Source: Paracoccaceae bacterium (GTDB lineage Bacteria > Pseudomonadota > Alphaproteobacteria > Rhodobacterales > Rhodobacteraceae). From it: 59,273 bases of DNA. Positions 17,644 through 27,200 of this stretch are shown here, piece after piece. The first letter of the stretch is position 1; every line of letters starts with the position of its first letter. A program made the position numbers and the translations under genes. The notes beneath the pieces were generated by a model. That model made no database searches. It saw nothing but the letters and a program-made list of their open reading frames with translations, and was not told the origin of the DNA. The stretch covers positions 1 to 59,273 of the forward strand of contig JABBAP010000052.1 in the NCBI GenBank assembly GCA_018607905.1. Reading direction: 5' to 3'.

Positions 17644-18525
17644 TTACCCTTTCACCGCGCCTGCGGTCAGGCCAGACACGATTTGGCGTTGGAAGAACAT
17701 CACCAGCACGAAAAGGGGTGCGGTGGCAGAAACCACGGCGGCGACGGCGAACATGACGTTGCCTTCGGTTTGGGTGGTGCCCATGAAGGCGGCGATGGCT
17801 GGAACCATTGTGCGGTTTTCTTCGGCGAGCAGCAGGGTTGTCACCGCAAAATCGTTGTAAGCCAGCAGGAACGAAAACAGACCCGTGGTTATGACGCCTG
17901 GCCACATGACAGGGATGATCACATAACGGAAAGCTTGGAACCGAGTGCAGCCATCGACGATTGCGCTTTCGTCAAGTTCCTTGGGGATTTTCTGAAAGAA
18001 AGAGTGCAGCATCCACAGCGTAAAGGGCTGGTTGATGGCCACAAGTACGATGATGGTTGTGGGCAGAATGCCCCAGACGTTCCAATTGAAGAACTGCAAC
18101 AGGTAGCCAGACACAAGCGTGATGGGCGGCATGGCGCGAAAGATCAGTGCAGCGATGAGAAGCCAGAACACGTATTTGAATCCTGAACGGGACAGAGCGT
18201 AGCCGCCGAGAGTTCCAAGCGTTAGGGAGATGGTTACTGTGAAGAAACAGACAATGGCGGTGTTGATGACGGAGCGCCAAAATTCCTCTTGTACCCAAGC
18301 GCCGTGATAGCCTGCGCCAGTAAAGGGAGAGCCATATTCAACTGTGGTGCGCGCACCCGTCAGAGCGTTTGTCCAATCTGCCTTGGAGAAGAAATCAAGT
18401 TCTACCTTAAAGCTGCCCCAGAGAGTCCAGATGAAGGGAAAGGCGGCGAGGATCAGCCAAATCACGATGAAGCCCGTGGAAAACAGGCTGAGCGCGAGTG
18501 GTTTTTTGTTCAATTGAGAAGCCAT
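17644..18525 (-). CDS. Carbohydrate-type ABC transporter permease (MalG-like)
   Basis: Inner-membrane permease of 293 residues with six predicted helices. The EAA loop is visible near 195-215 (IPKELDESAIVDGCTRFQAFRYVIIPVMWPG), the point of contact with an ATPase. The arrangement with a binding protein and a second permease is that of CUT1 sugar and sugar-alcohol importers. A large extracytoplasmic stretch after helix 1 (about 45-90) resembles members for polyols and glycosides. Four bases separate it from the upstream permease, three from the NTF2-like gene. Confidence 0.85.
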   Translation of the reverse strand: MASQLNKKPLALSLFSTGFIVIWLILAAFPFIWTLWGSFKVELDFFSKADWTNALTGARTTVEYGSPFTGAGYHGAWVQEEFWRSVINTAIVCFFTVTISLTLGTLGGYALSRSGFKYVFWLLIAALIFRAMPPITLVSGYLLQFFNWNVWGILPTTIIVLVAINQPFTLWMLHSFFQKIPKELDESAIVDGCTRFQAFRYVIIPVMWPGVITTGLFSFLLAYNDFAVTTLLLAEENRTMVPAIAAFMGTTQTEGNVMFAVAAVVSATAPLFVLVMFFQRQIVSGLTAGAVKG

Positions 18526-18528
18526 GAT

Positions 18529-19554
18529 TTACGCCTTTGAATTGAAGTCGCGCCATGTGCGAACCAGCACGGGCGAAAGAAGGATGGACACACCAAGGAT
18601 GGTCAATACGGATGTGGTTGCCGCAGAGGACAAGAGCTGTGTTTCACCGTTCAGGTCGTTCAAAATGATCCACGACAGCGATCTGGCGTGGGCTTCGGCG
18701 TTAAAGCCGATGATCGGTTCGAGAACGCGGAAGTTATCCATGATTTGAATGAGCGCCACAAAGGTCACGAGCGGCATGATGTGGGGAATAACCACGTAGC
18801 GGATTTGTTGCCAGCGGGTTGCGCCATCAATGCGGGAGCTTTCAAGCGTGTCTTGGGGCAGAGTTTGAAGGCCCGCGTAAAAGACCACGAAGGCAAAGGG
18901 TGCCGAGTGCCAGACGCCATAAACGATTAACATGATCCATGTGAGGCCAGTTGATGCCTTTAGCGACAGGTCGGGGTCATCTGCCATCCATTGTAGGAAA
19001 TTCCCAAGCACGCCACGGCTGTCGACCATCCAGAACAGGATAAGCGATCCGATGAGCGGGGTGACGATCATCGGTAGGAGCGAGAAGAATATCACCAGAC
19101 CTTTGAGGTGGCGATGAAGCGAGTTCACGGCCACGGCGATGGCAAAGCCAAGGATGATCAACAACGGTGTGACGGTGAATGTGTAGGTAAGCGTGAAGCC
19201 CATCGCGCGGTAAAACGGCAGGTTGTTTATCGTCTTAAAGAACGCGCCCATGCTGTCAGTGCTGCGCCAAGCGGCGGCAACTTCGGATGTGGCGAGGTGG
19301 CCGCGATCAAGATAGATTTGCAGACCGACGAACTGACCCAGCGGTTTTGCTTCGCGCAGGGCGGCGGTAGCGTCTTGGTCGATTGTTGTTTCTGTGGTGC
19401 AGCCAAAGGGGCCGCAATTTTCGGATTCGACAAATACGGCTTCGTGCGGGGTGAAGACGGATTGAGAAATAACCGAAACGATTGGGAAAGCGATGAACAA
19501 AAGCATCGCGAGACCAGTGGGCAGGAAAAACCAAAAGAATGTTGAGTGACGCAT
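18529..19554 (-). CDS. Carbohydrate-type ABC transporter permease (MalF-like)
   Basis: Inner-membrane permease of 341 residues. After helix 1 there is an extracytoplasmic region of about 90 residues, then five more helices; the EAA loop is near 240-270 (LPQDTLESSRIDGATRWQQIRYVVIPHI). I choose ATG at 19554, preceded by GAGG at proper distance, over a TTG six codons upstream. It pairs with the MalG-like permease to form the channel. No ATPase gene follows, so the energising subunit must be supplied from elsewhere. Confidence 0.85.
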   Translation of the reverse strand: MRHSTFFWFFLPTGLAMLLFIAFPIVSVISQSVFTPHEAVFVESENCGPFGCTTETTIDQDATAALREAKPLGQFVGLQIYLDRGHLATSEVAAAWRSTDSMGAFFKTINNLPFYRAMGFTLTYTFTVTPLLIILGFAIAVAVNSLHRHLKGLVIFFSLLPMIVTPLIGSLILFWMVDSRGVLGNFLQWMADDPDLSLKASTGLTWIMLIVYGVWHSAPFAFVVFYAGLQTLPQDTLESSRIDGATRWQQIRYVVIPHIMPLVTFVALIQIMDNFRVLEPIIGFNAEAHARSLSWIILNDLNGETQLLSSAATTSVLTILGVSILLSPVLVRTWRDFNSKA

Positions 19555-19588
19555 GATTTCCTCGGCTGCCAAAGGGGAGGGACGTGGT

Positions 19589-19613
19589 GCAGAGAGGGGA
19601 GGCCCCTCTCTGC
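19589..19613 (-). promoter_or_regulatory. Stem-loop between the binding-protein and permease genes
   Basis: GCAGAGAGGGG (19589-19599) and CCCCTCTCTGC (19603-19613) pair perfectly over 11 bp with a 3-nt loop, 13 bp after the binding-protein stop codon. In many importer operons such a hairpin protects the upstream mRNA and lowers expression of the permeases. On the opposite strand it is followed by a T-run, but the genes here run on the minus strand. Confidence 0.7.
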
Positions 19614-19625
19614 GTGTTTTTTAGC

Positions 19626-20855
19626 TTACTTCAAGAAGCCGCTTTCTTTGGCGGCAGCGGTGTAGGCTGCTTCGGCATCTGCCAACGCTTGTTCCGCGCT
19701 TTCTTTGCCTTGCATGAAGTCAGACAGTTCTGCGCCAAGTGCTGTGTGCAACAGACCTTGGTACGGCAGCATTGGGTATGGCACGGAGCCAGATTGCGCT
19801 GCGGCGAAAACGCCAGTTGCTGCGGGTGTTGGGGTGTAACCGTCGATCAACCAAACAGCCTCAGTGGATGTTTTGTCGTTCAGCATTTCTGGGCGGATCG
19901 CATGGGTCAACGCGATGAACGTCGCTTCTGCTTCTGCGTCAGAGATGTTTTTGGCCACGGTCCAGCCGTCCCACCACAATGTCGTTGCAGGAGTGGAGCC
20001 ACCGGCAACGGTCATCGGGCCAGCGATTGCCATGCCGTCTTTGACTTCTTGAGAAACGCCGTCTGCATCTGTCAGAGTTGCAGCGCGTGAGCCCCACATG
20101 TTCATCAGAGCCACGTTACCCGCGCGATATTCTGCGTTGGTTGCGTTTGAATCGTGGGTCAGGAAGTCTGGGTTCATGTATTCAGACAAGGATTTCATCA
20201 TGTTCAGAGCAGCAACGCCCTGTGCATTGTTGATGGAAGCCTCAGCGGAGCCGTCCTTGAAGAATTTTCCGCCTGCACCGATGTACATGTTGTTAAATTC
20301 TTGGGCCAAGTTCCAGCCTGCTTTGTACGCGCCGCCGATTGGGTTTTCCATGATGCCCATTTCGCGGATTTTTGCAGCAGCTGCCAACATGTCTTCGTAT
20401 GTTGCAGGGGCGTCCATGCCGATTTTTTCCAGCACGTCTTTGCGATACACGAGGTGCTGTGCGTTTGCCATGAAGGCAACAGCCATGATTTTTCCGTTGA
20501 TGGTGATCAACTGGTTTTTCTTGAGGTCAGCGCCGTGTTTGGCAACCAGATCATCCAGCGGGCGGATCACGTCTTCGTTCATCAGGTTCACGATGGACGA
20601 GTTGGCAACGATAGCAGAGGTGTATTCTGCCGGGTTGCCTTGCATGCCAGCAAGGTTGATTTTCTGGTGATCAGCTGTGAGGTTTGTTTTCACCTCGCCG
20701 CCAGAACATTCTTGTGCGCCTGCGCCCACTGTTTGAATGGCTGGAAACTCGTTGCCGACGATGTTGACGCGGGCCGAGATATCACAAGCCAGTGCGGCCG
20801 ATGCTGAGATGGTTGCGAGCGCTGTCGCCGCCATCAGGTTTTTCATAATTCCCAT
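19626..20855 (-). CDS. Periplasmic sugar-type ABC substrate-binding protein
   Basis: Solute-binding protein of 409 residues, family 1 (carbohydrate/polyol type). The signal peptide is short (MGIMKNLMAATALATISASA, cleaved before CDIS). The mature protein has the two-lobed layout, with substrate-contacting aromatic residues suggested around NMWGSRAA and TLWWDGWTV. The open frame extends far upstream, but the start at 20855 is fixed by GGGAG and by the signal peptide. It heads an operon with two permeases and two NTF2-like genes. Substrate not determinable; a sugar, polyol or glycoside is likely from the family. Confidence 0.87.
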   Translation of the reverse strand: MGIMKNLMAATALATISASAALACDISARVNIVGNEFPAIQTVGAGAQECSGGEVKTNLTADHQKINLAGMQGNPAEYTSAIVANSSIVNLMNEDVIRPLDDLVAKHGADLKKNQLITINGKIMAVAFMANAQHLVYRKDVLEKIGMDAPATYEDMLAAAAKIREMGIMENPIGGAYKAGWNLAQEFNNMYIGAGGKFFKDGSAEASINNAQGVAALNMMKSLSEYMNPDFLTHDSNATNAEYRAGNVALMNMWGSRAATLTDADGVSQEVKDGMAIAGPMTVAGGSTPATTLWWDGWTVAKNISDAEAEATFIALTHAIRPEMLNDKTSTEAVWLIDGYTPTPAATGVFAAAQSGSVPYPMLPYQGLLHTALGAELSDFMQGKESAEQALADAEAAYTAAAKESGFLK

Positions 20856-21315
20856 GTTTTTCTCCCTTGGGTTTGCGAATGCGAATCCGTTTAACAATCG
20901 TAAGCAACCGATTTGATGTTCTGCAACCCAAGCTGCGCAGGGGTTTAGGACGATTCGGTTTTTTTGCATACGAATGCAATATTCGCATCGTGCGCAAAAA
21001 TTTGCGCTGTGACAAGGAAAAATATGACGTGAAAGACAGGGGGTGGGGATGCAAACCAGTTTACAGATGCGTTTAAACGGATATAGAGGGGGCAGGAATA
21101 ATGCGGCGCAGAAATTGCGCCCGTTTGGTTCCCGCCGAGGGATGGCCTTCGAACTGATGTGATACCAAGATGACACGGACTGCTTGCAGTTGCTGAAGCC
21201 TTGTTTCGCATACGCTGCCTTTGAACAGAGGGAGCCCAAACCAACCAAATGCCTGCAGTCCTAACCCAGTGTTAGATGAGCGGGGCAGTCGCAAAATTAT
21301 TGAAGGGATCAGACG
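20856..21315. other. Divergent intergenic region between the ABC importer and arginase
   Basis: About 460 bp without a convincing gene. It holds a perfect inverted repeat GCGCAAAAATTTGCGC (20992-21007), close in form to LacI-family operators, and a CGTTTAAACG palindrome (21070-21079). It must contain the promoters for both flanking operons. I could not single out -35 and -10 boxes with confidence. Confidence 0.5.
20992..21007. promoter_or_regulatory. 16-bp perfect inverted repeat, possible operator
   Basis: GCGCAAA-AA-TTTGCGC reads the same on both strands. It lies about 137 bp upstream of the binding-protein start. The shape resembles half-sites of LacI/GalR regulators, but no such regulator gene is in the window. 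Confidence 0.45.
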
Positions 21316-22272
21316 ATGGATCAGAAAACCTGTCTGTTAATCGGCGCACCTGTGGACACAGGAAAGCGGCGACAAGGATGTTTAATGGGCCCAGATGCGT
21401 ACCGCGTTGCCGGCTTGGGTGACACGTTGCAAGAGTTGGGCTTTGCGGTGGAAGACCACGGCAATGTGGCGATGGGCGATGTGGAGCCGGCATCAAGTGC
21501 AAATAAAGGTGTGTTCAAGCTGGGCGAAACAATTGCCTGGACCAAGTCGCTGTTTAGCGCGGCCAAGGATGCAATGGCGCAGGGGTTTCCGATTTTCATG
21601 GGCGGGGATCACAGCCTTTCGCTTGGAACGGTTTCGGGGGTTGCGGCCTATGCCAAAGACCAGGCGCGGCCACTGTACGTTTTGTGGCTCGATGCCCATA
21701 GCGATTACCATTCACCGCTGACCACTGCGTCGGGAAATCTGCACGGCACGCCGGTTGGGTATGTCTGTGGGCGCGACGGGTTTGACGGGTTTCCTGAACT
21801 GGTTGCTCCAGTGCCGCCCAAACGTGTGTGCATGATCGGATTGCGGTCTGTTGATCCTGCGGAACGTGCAGAATTGATGCGCCATGATTTTAATTTGCAC
21901 GACATGCGGGCGATTGATGAAAACGGAATTGCGCCGTTGTTGCGTGAATTTTTGGAACAAGTCGCCCAGCGCGATGGATTGCTGCATGTTAGTTTGGACG
22001 TGGATTTTCTGGATCCGTCGATTGCGCCAGCCGTCGGCACGACTGTTCCGGGTGGCGCGACCTTCCGCGAGGCGCATTTGGTCATGGAAATGCTGTGTGA
22101 CAGCGGATTGGTCAGCTCGCTTGATCTGGTGGAGTTAAACCCGATTCTGGATGAACGGGGTAAAACCGCGAGCCTGATGGTTGATCTGGTCGCGAGCCTC
22201 ATGGGGCGCCGCGTGTTTGATCGCGCGACTGAGAGTTTTAGCGGGCGCGAAACTGGCCCAGCGGTACATTGA
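21316..22272 (+). CDS. rocF: Arginase
   Basis: Manganese-dependent hydrolase of 318 residues that cleaves arginine to ornithine and urea. The three ureohydrolase metal motifs are intact: GGDHSLSLGT near 96, DAHSDYHSPLTTASGNLHG near 124 and the later SLDVDFLDPSIAP near 225. The GNLHG form after the second motif fits true arginases rather than agmatinases. A GAAGGGA site precedes the ATG. The next gene, ornithine cyclodeaminase, begins 11 bp downstream, so the two steps are co-expressed. Confidence 0.93.
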   Translation: MDQKTCLLIGAPVDTGKRRQGCLMGPDAYRVAGLGDTLQELGFAVEDHGNVAMGDVEPASSANKGVFKLGETIAWTKSLFSAAKDAMAQGFPIFMGGDHSLSLGTVSGVAAYAKDQARPLYVLWLDAHSDYHSPLTTASGNLHGTPVGYVCGRDGFDGFPELVAPVPPKRVCMIGLRSVDPAERAELMRHDFNLHDMRAIDENGIAPLLREFLEQVAQRDGLLHVSLDVDFLDPSIAPAVGTTVPGGATFREAHLVMEMLCDSGLVSSLDLVELNPILDERGKTASLMVDLVASLMGRRVFDRATESFSGRETGPAVH

Positions 22273-22283
22273 GGAGAAATACA

Positions 22284-23330
22284 ATGAATTTGAATCCATC
22301 AAAACTGGCTATGGTGCCGTTTGTAAGTGTCGATAACATGATGAAGTTGATCCATTTTATCGGGTTGGAAACCATGTTGAAAGAAATTGCGGATTATATC
22401 GAAGAGGATTTTCGTCGGTGGGAATTGTTCGATAAAACGCCGCGCGTGGCGAGCCATTCGGCGGAGGGTGTGATTGAGTTGATGCCAACGTCAGACGGTG
22501 AGGTTTACGGGTTTAAATACGTGAACGGGCATCCCAAAAACATGAAAGAGGGTTTGCAGACAGTCACCGCGTTTGGGTTGTTGGCGGATGTCGGGAACGG
22601 GTATCCGATCCTGTTGTCAGAGATGACGATCTTAACGGCGCTGCGCACGGCGGCGACCAGTGCGATGGTGGCCAAACACCTCGCGCCCAAAGGGGCAAAA
22701 ACGATTGCGATGATCGGCAATGGCGCGCAATCGGAATTTCAGGCCTTTGCAATGAAGGCGATTGTAGGTGTGGATACGCTGCGGATGTATGACATTGATC
22801 CTGCGGCAACCGCCAAAGCGATGCGTAATCTGGAAGGGTTCGGGATGGAGTTGGTGGCGTGTAAATCGCCCGAGGAGGCCATTGAGGGTGCGCAGATCAT
22901 CACGACCTGTACCGCGGATAAACAGAGCGCAACGATTCTGACGGACAACATGGTTGGCAGTGGTGTCCACATTAACGCGATTGGTGGGGATTGCCCTGGA
23001 AAGACGGAATTACACGCAGATATTCTGGCGCGATCCGATGTGTTTGTGGAATACCCGCCGCAAACGCGGATTGAGGGGGAAATCCAGCAGATGCCTAAGG
23101 ATTTCGCCGTGACCGAGATGTGGGAGGTAATCACTGGCAAAGCGAAAGGGCGCACAAGTGAAAGCCAGATTACGTTGTTTGATGGGGTCGGTTTTGCCAT
23201 CGAGGATTTCAGCGCGCTGCGGTATGTGCGCGATCGGCTGAAGGGGACCGGGTTTTATCAGGATTTGGATATGTTGGCGGACCCTGATGATCCGCGCGAT
23301 CTGTTTGGCATGGTTCAACGCGCTGGTTAA
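22284..23330 (+). CDS. ocd: Ornithine cyclodeaminase
   Basis: NAD-dependent enzyme of 348 residues that converts ornithine to proline with release of ammonia. The mu-crystallin/OCD family features are present: a substrate-binding N-terminal half (LPTSDGEVYGFKYVNGHPKN-like, about 65-85) and a Rossmann half with IGNGAQSEFQ near 144. ATG at 22284 with GAGGAG is preferred over a TTG at 22269. Arginase upstream supplies ornithine, and PutA encoded nearby can oxidise the proline formed. A terminator follows about 40 bp after the stop. Confidence 0.92.
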   Translation: MNLNPSKLAMVPFVSVDNMMKLIHFIGLETMLKEIADYIEEDFRRWELFDKTPRVASHSAEGVIELMPTSDGEVYGFKYVNGHPKNMKEGLQTVTAFGLLADVGNGYPILLSEMTILTALRTAATSAMVAKHLAPKGAKTIAMIGNGAQSEFQAFAMKAIVGVDTLRMYDIDPAATAKAMRNLEGFGMELVACKSPEEAIEGAQIITTCTADKQSATILTDNMVGSGVHINAIGGDCPGKTELHADILARSDVFVEYPPQTRIEGEIQQMPKDFAVTEMWEVITGKAKGRTSESQITLFDGVGFAIEDFSALRYVRDRLKGTGFYQDLDMLADPDDPRDLFGMVQRAG

Positions 23331-23344
23331 GGGTGCCTGCGGCG

Positions 23345-23366
23345 CAGGTATTTCAGGAACATTGAA
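23345..23366 (+). repeat. Copy 2 of the recurring intergenic motif, with a mini-hairpin
   Basis: AGGTATTTCAGGAACATTGAAG directly follows a small CCTGCGGCGCAGG hairpin and precedes the terminator of the arginase-ocd unit. It matches copies at 11305, 45648 and 51751. Confidence 0.6.
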
Positions 23367-23368
23367 GA

Positions 23369-23403
23369 TAACGGGGCTGTTAGGTGACAGCCTCGTTTTT
23401 TTG
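23369..23403 (+). terminator. Rho-independent terminator after ocd
   Basis: AACGGGGCTGT and ACAGCCTCGTT pair with a short loop (TAGGTG) and are followed by a run of seven T. It should end the arginase-ocd transcript. Confidence 0.8.
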
Positions 23404-23417
23404 TTTAGGGTGCCTGA

Positions 23418-24218
23418 ATGCGGGTTTTTATTTCAGTTTTGATGGTGGTTTGGGCAAGTGTGGCAGTGGCGCAAGGTGAATGCCACGCCGATGTGCCTTG
23501 TGTGCTGGTCGATGGGCGAACTTATCACGTGAAAGCGCCCGATGGCTGGGACGGTGTGACGCCGTTGCCCGTGATGCTGCACTTTCATGGTTGGGGGCGG
23601 CAAGGCACGTTGATTGTAAAACACATGCGGATTTCAGGTGCGACGCGACGGCGTGGGGTTTTGTTGTTGGCACCAAATGGCGCGGGGAAGACCTGGGATT
23701 TCTGGCGCAGCGATACCGATGACGTCGCCTTTGGTGAGCGGGTTTTGGCAGATGCAGCCAAGCGCTATCCGATAGATCGCAGCAATGTGTTTGTGTCGGG
23801 ATATTCTTACGGGTCCGCGATGGCGTGGCGGTTTGCCTGCGAAACGGATTTGGATGTGCGCGCGGTTTTGGCGGTGTCTGGAACACTGCGCCAAACTACG
23901 GAATGTTCGGGCGCACCGCGCGAAGTGCGCCATGTGCATGGGCTGACAGATACCGTGATGGATTTTCCGATGGGGCAGGATGGGGATGAAACTTATCCCG
24001 TTGCGTTGTGGCGACGACAGTTTGGGTGTGGGGATGCGCGTGCGGCGCAATGGTGGGGGAACGTGCCGCCTATAAAATACAAGCGCACGGTTTGGGATGA
24101 CTGCGCAGGCGGGCGACGGGTTGTTTTGGATGTGCATCCAAGTGGGCATTTTATCCCGAAGGGTTGGTTCGCGCGGCAGTTGGATGAACTGTTGGGGCGC
24201 GAACCAAAATTGCCTTAA
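23418..24218 (+). CDS. Secreted alpha/beta-hydrolase, LpqC/PHB-depolymerase-like esterase
   Basis: A protein of 266 residues with a signal peptide (about 1-19, ending VAVAQ) and an alpha/beta-hydrolase core. The oxyanion-hole region is MLHFHGWGRQG; the nucleophile elbow is GYSYGSAM with the catalytic Ser near residue 136; HVHGLTDTVMDFP near 175 probably carries the Asp; and HPSGHFIP the His. The layout is that of LpqC-type polyhydroxybutyrate depolymerases and feruloyl-esterase-like enzymes. It overlaps the 3' end of putA by 4 bp on the opposite strand. True substrate unknown. Confidence 0.82.
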   Translation: MRVFISVLMVVWASVAVAQGECHADVPCVLVDGRTYHVKAPDGWDGVTPLPVMLHFHGWGRQGTLIVKHMRISGATRRRGVLLLAPNGAGKTWDFWRSDTDDVAFGERVLADAAKRYPIDRSNVFVSGYSYGSAMAWRFACETDLDVRAVLAVSGTLRQTTECSGAPREVRHVHGLTDTVMDFPMGQDGDETYPVALWRRQFGCGDARAAQWWGNVPPIKYKRTVWDDCAGGRRVVLDVHPSGHFIPKGWFARQLDELLGREPKLP

Positions 24219-27200
24219 ACCTCGACGGAGGCGAGCAGTTGGGCGTTGCCCCCTGCGGCCGTTGTGTCCACGCAGATGTGTCGCTCCATTGTGCAGCGTT
24301 CTGCCAGATCATCGCCACAAACAAGCGGGATGAGTGCGCCTGTGCGCTGGGCGAGGGCTTGGCGGGCTGTGGTTTGATCCGCTGGGTTGGACCAGAGCGC
24401 GACCACATCGAAATTCGCCAAAGTCGCGAGGGCTGCACGATCAAGCGTGCCGTCGATACCGTTTGCCACATCGGGTGCGACTTGCAGTGCAGCGCAGCCG
24501 TTTTGGCGGGCGATGCGGGCTTGTTCAGCGGCGGCCTTGTCGGTTGGGCCAAGGCAAAGAACCGTGCCGCGCCCGAAGGTGGAGAGTTGATTGCTCTCGC
24601 CTGTTGGGCCAGGCAACAGCTCGGAGGAGAGGCGCGGGCGGCGGATGGCGGACATCGTGTTTAGCGCGTCTTGGACAGCGGCGATATCTGCGATTGCGCC
24701 GTTTGGTGTGTCGTTGGATTGTGTCGTGGTTGCGGTGAAGCGTTTCACGTAATTTGGGCCGCCTGCTTTGGGGCCTGTGCCTGATAGTCCTTCGCCGCCA
24801 AAGGGTTGGCTGCCAACGATTGCGCCGATTTGGTTGCGGTTGATGTACATGTTGCCCACGTTTAGGCGGGCGGTGACGCTGTCGACGCGGTCATCAATGC
24901 GCGAGTGCATGCCAAAGGTGAGGCCGAAACCGCTGGCGTTGATGTCGTCCACGATTTGATCCAGCTGTTCGGATTTGAAAGTGGCGATGTGGATGACGGG
25001 GCCGAAAATTTCGGTTTCCAGATCGGCGATGCCGTTGATGCGCAACACGGTTGGTGCAACGAAGGTGCCCGTATTGGGAGTTGGCAGTTCTTTCATCAAG
25101 CGGCCCTGCGTTCGAGCGGTTTGGATGTGGGCGCGGATGCCGTTGGCGGCGGCTTCGTTGATCACGGGGCCGACGTCGGTGGTAAAACCCCACGGATCGC
25201 CAAGGATAAGTTCGTCCATCGCGCCAAACAGCATTTCTGTGAAGGTGTCGGCGACGTCTTCTTGGATGTAGAGCACACGCAGCGCGGAGCAGCGTTGACC
25301 CGCAGATTGAAATCCTGACGCGATAATATCGCGCACGGCTTGTTCTGGCAGGGCAGTGCTGTCGACGATCATGGCGTTCAAGCCGCCTGTTTCTGCGATA
25401 ACGGGCGAGTCGGGGGCGGCGTGCTGCGCCAAGGCGCGATTGATGGTTTGCGCGGTGGCCGTGGAGCCAGTGAAGCAGGTGCCATTGATTTTATCGCTGC
25501 TTGTGAGCGCGGTGCCGATGATGCGCCCTGCACCAGGAAGGAGCTGGAGCGCTGATTTCGGGACGCCTGCTTGGTGGAGGAGTTTCACGGCGATGTAGGC
25601 GGTGATCGACGTGGGTTCGGCGGGTTTTGCAAGGACGGCGTTGCCCGCAGCGAGGGCGGCGGAAATTTGTCCTGAAAAGATGGCGAGCGGGAAATTCCAC
25701 GGCGAGATGCAGGTAAAAATACCGCGCGGCGTGTAATCGGTTTGGCGTTCTGCCTCGTCTGCATAAAAGCGTAGGAAATCGACGGCTTCGCGCAATTCGG
25801 CAATGGCGTCCATCGGGGTTTTGCCTGCTTCGCGGGCGAGGACGGCGAAAAGCTCGCCGAAATTTTGCTCATAAAGATCGGCGGCTTTGCGCAGGACAGT
25901 GGCGCGGATGTTGGCGGGAGCTTTCCAGACGGCGGCGTTTTTGATGGCGGCTTGTGCGTCTACCTCGGTGGCTTGCAGGACTGTGCCCACTGTATCATCT
26001 GGGCGTGCCGGATTTGCGATGGTTAGGGTTTCTGCGCCCGTTGGTTTTGCCACGGTTAGCGGACCTGCGGTCCAATTCGTTTGTGCAAAGTGTGCGCGTG
26101 CGGTTTCGATTTCGTCGATGTCGGCGTGGCGGTGTAAATCCCAGCCGAGCGAGTTTTTGCGTGGCGCGAAAATGTCTTTTGGCAGCGCAACGGCGGTGTT
26201 GGTTGCGCCTGCAAGGGTTTCAAACGGATCGGCGGCGACGTCGGATGGAGGGACGGTTTCGTCGATGATTTGATTGACGAAACTGGAGTTCGCGCCGTTT
26301 TCCAACAGGCGACGCACGAGGTAGGCAAGCAGATCGCGGTGTGCGCCAACGGGGGCGTAGATGCGGCAACGAGTTTGGCTGTCGCGCAGGACGATGTCGT
26401 GCAATGCTTCGCCCATGCCGTGCAGGCGCTGGAATTCAAACGTAGTTTTGTCGGTTGCTAGTTCCAGGATTGCGGCGACGGTGTGGGCGTTGTGCGTGGC
26501 GAATTGCGGGTAGATGCGATCCGTCAGGGTGAGCAGTTTTTGTGCGTTGCAGATGTAGGCCACATCGGTGGCGGCCTTGCGGGTGAAAACGGGGAAATTT
26601 TCAGTGCCCTCTACCTGTGCGCGTTTGATTTCGGTGTCCCAATAGGCGCCTTTCACGAGGCGGACCATAATTTTTCGATCAAGTGAGGTGGCGAGCGCGT
26701 GGAGCCAATCGATGACGCCGTTGCAGCGTTTGCCAAAGGCTTGGACGACCACGCCGAACCCATCCCACCCTGCCAGATCGGGGTCGCGCAAGACGGCTTC
26801 GATCACGTCGAGTGACAGGTCGAGGCGGTCTGCCTCTTCGGCGTCGATGTTGAGGCCCATGTTTGCTTTGCGGGCCATCCGCGCGAGGCGTTTTGTGGAC
26901 AGGACAAGTTCGCGCGTCACACGGTTGGATTGGCCAAGCTCGTAGCGTGGGTGTAGGGCAGAAAGCTTGATCGAGATGCCGGGGTTTTCGCGGATATCAT
27001 CGGATTTGCATTGCTTTGCAAGGGATTTGATCGCGTCGGCGTAACTGTCGTAGAATTTTTCGGCGTCATTGGCTGTGAGGGCGGCTTCGCCGAGCATGTC
27101 GTAGGAATAGGTGAATCCTTCGCGGGCTTTGGATTTGCCACGAGAGACGGCCTCACGGATGGTTTGGCCTAGCACAAATTGCGCACCAAGTTCTTTCATA

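Noticed and set aside
20856-21248. N-terminal extension of the sugar-binding protein by 131 codons.
   Set aside because: A good ribosome-binding site and a signal peptide fix the start at 20855; the extension has no resemblance to any protein and covers the promoter region.
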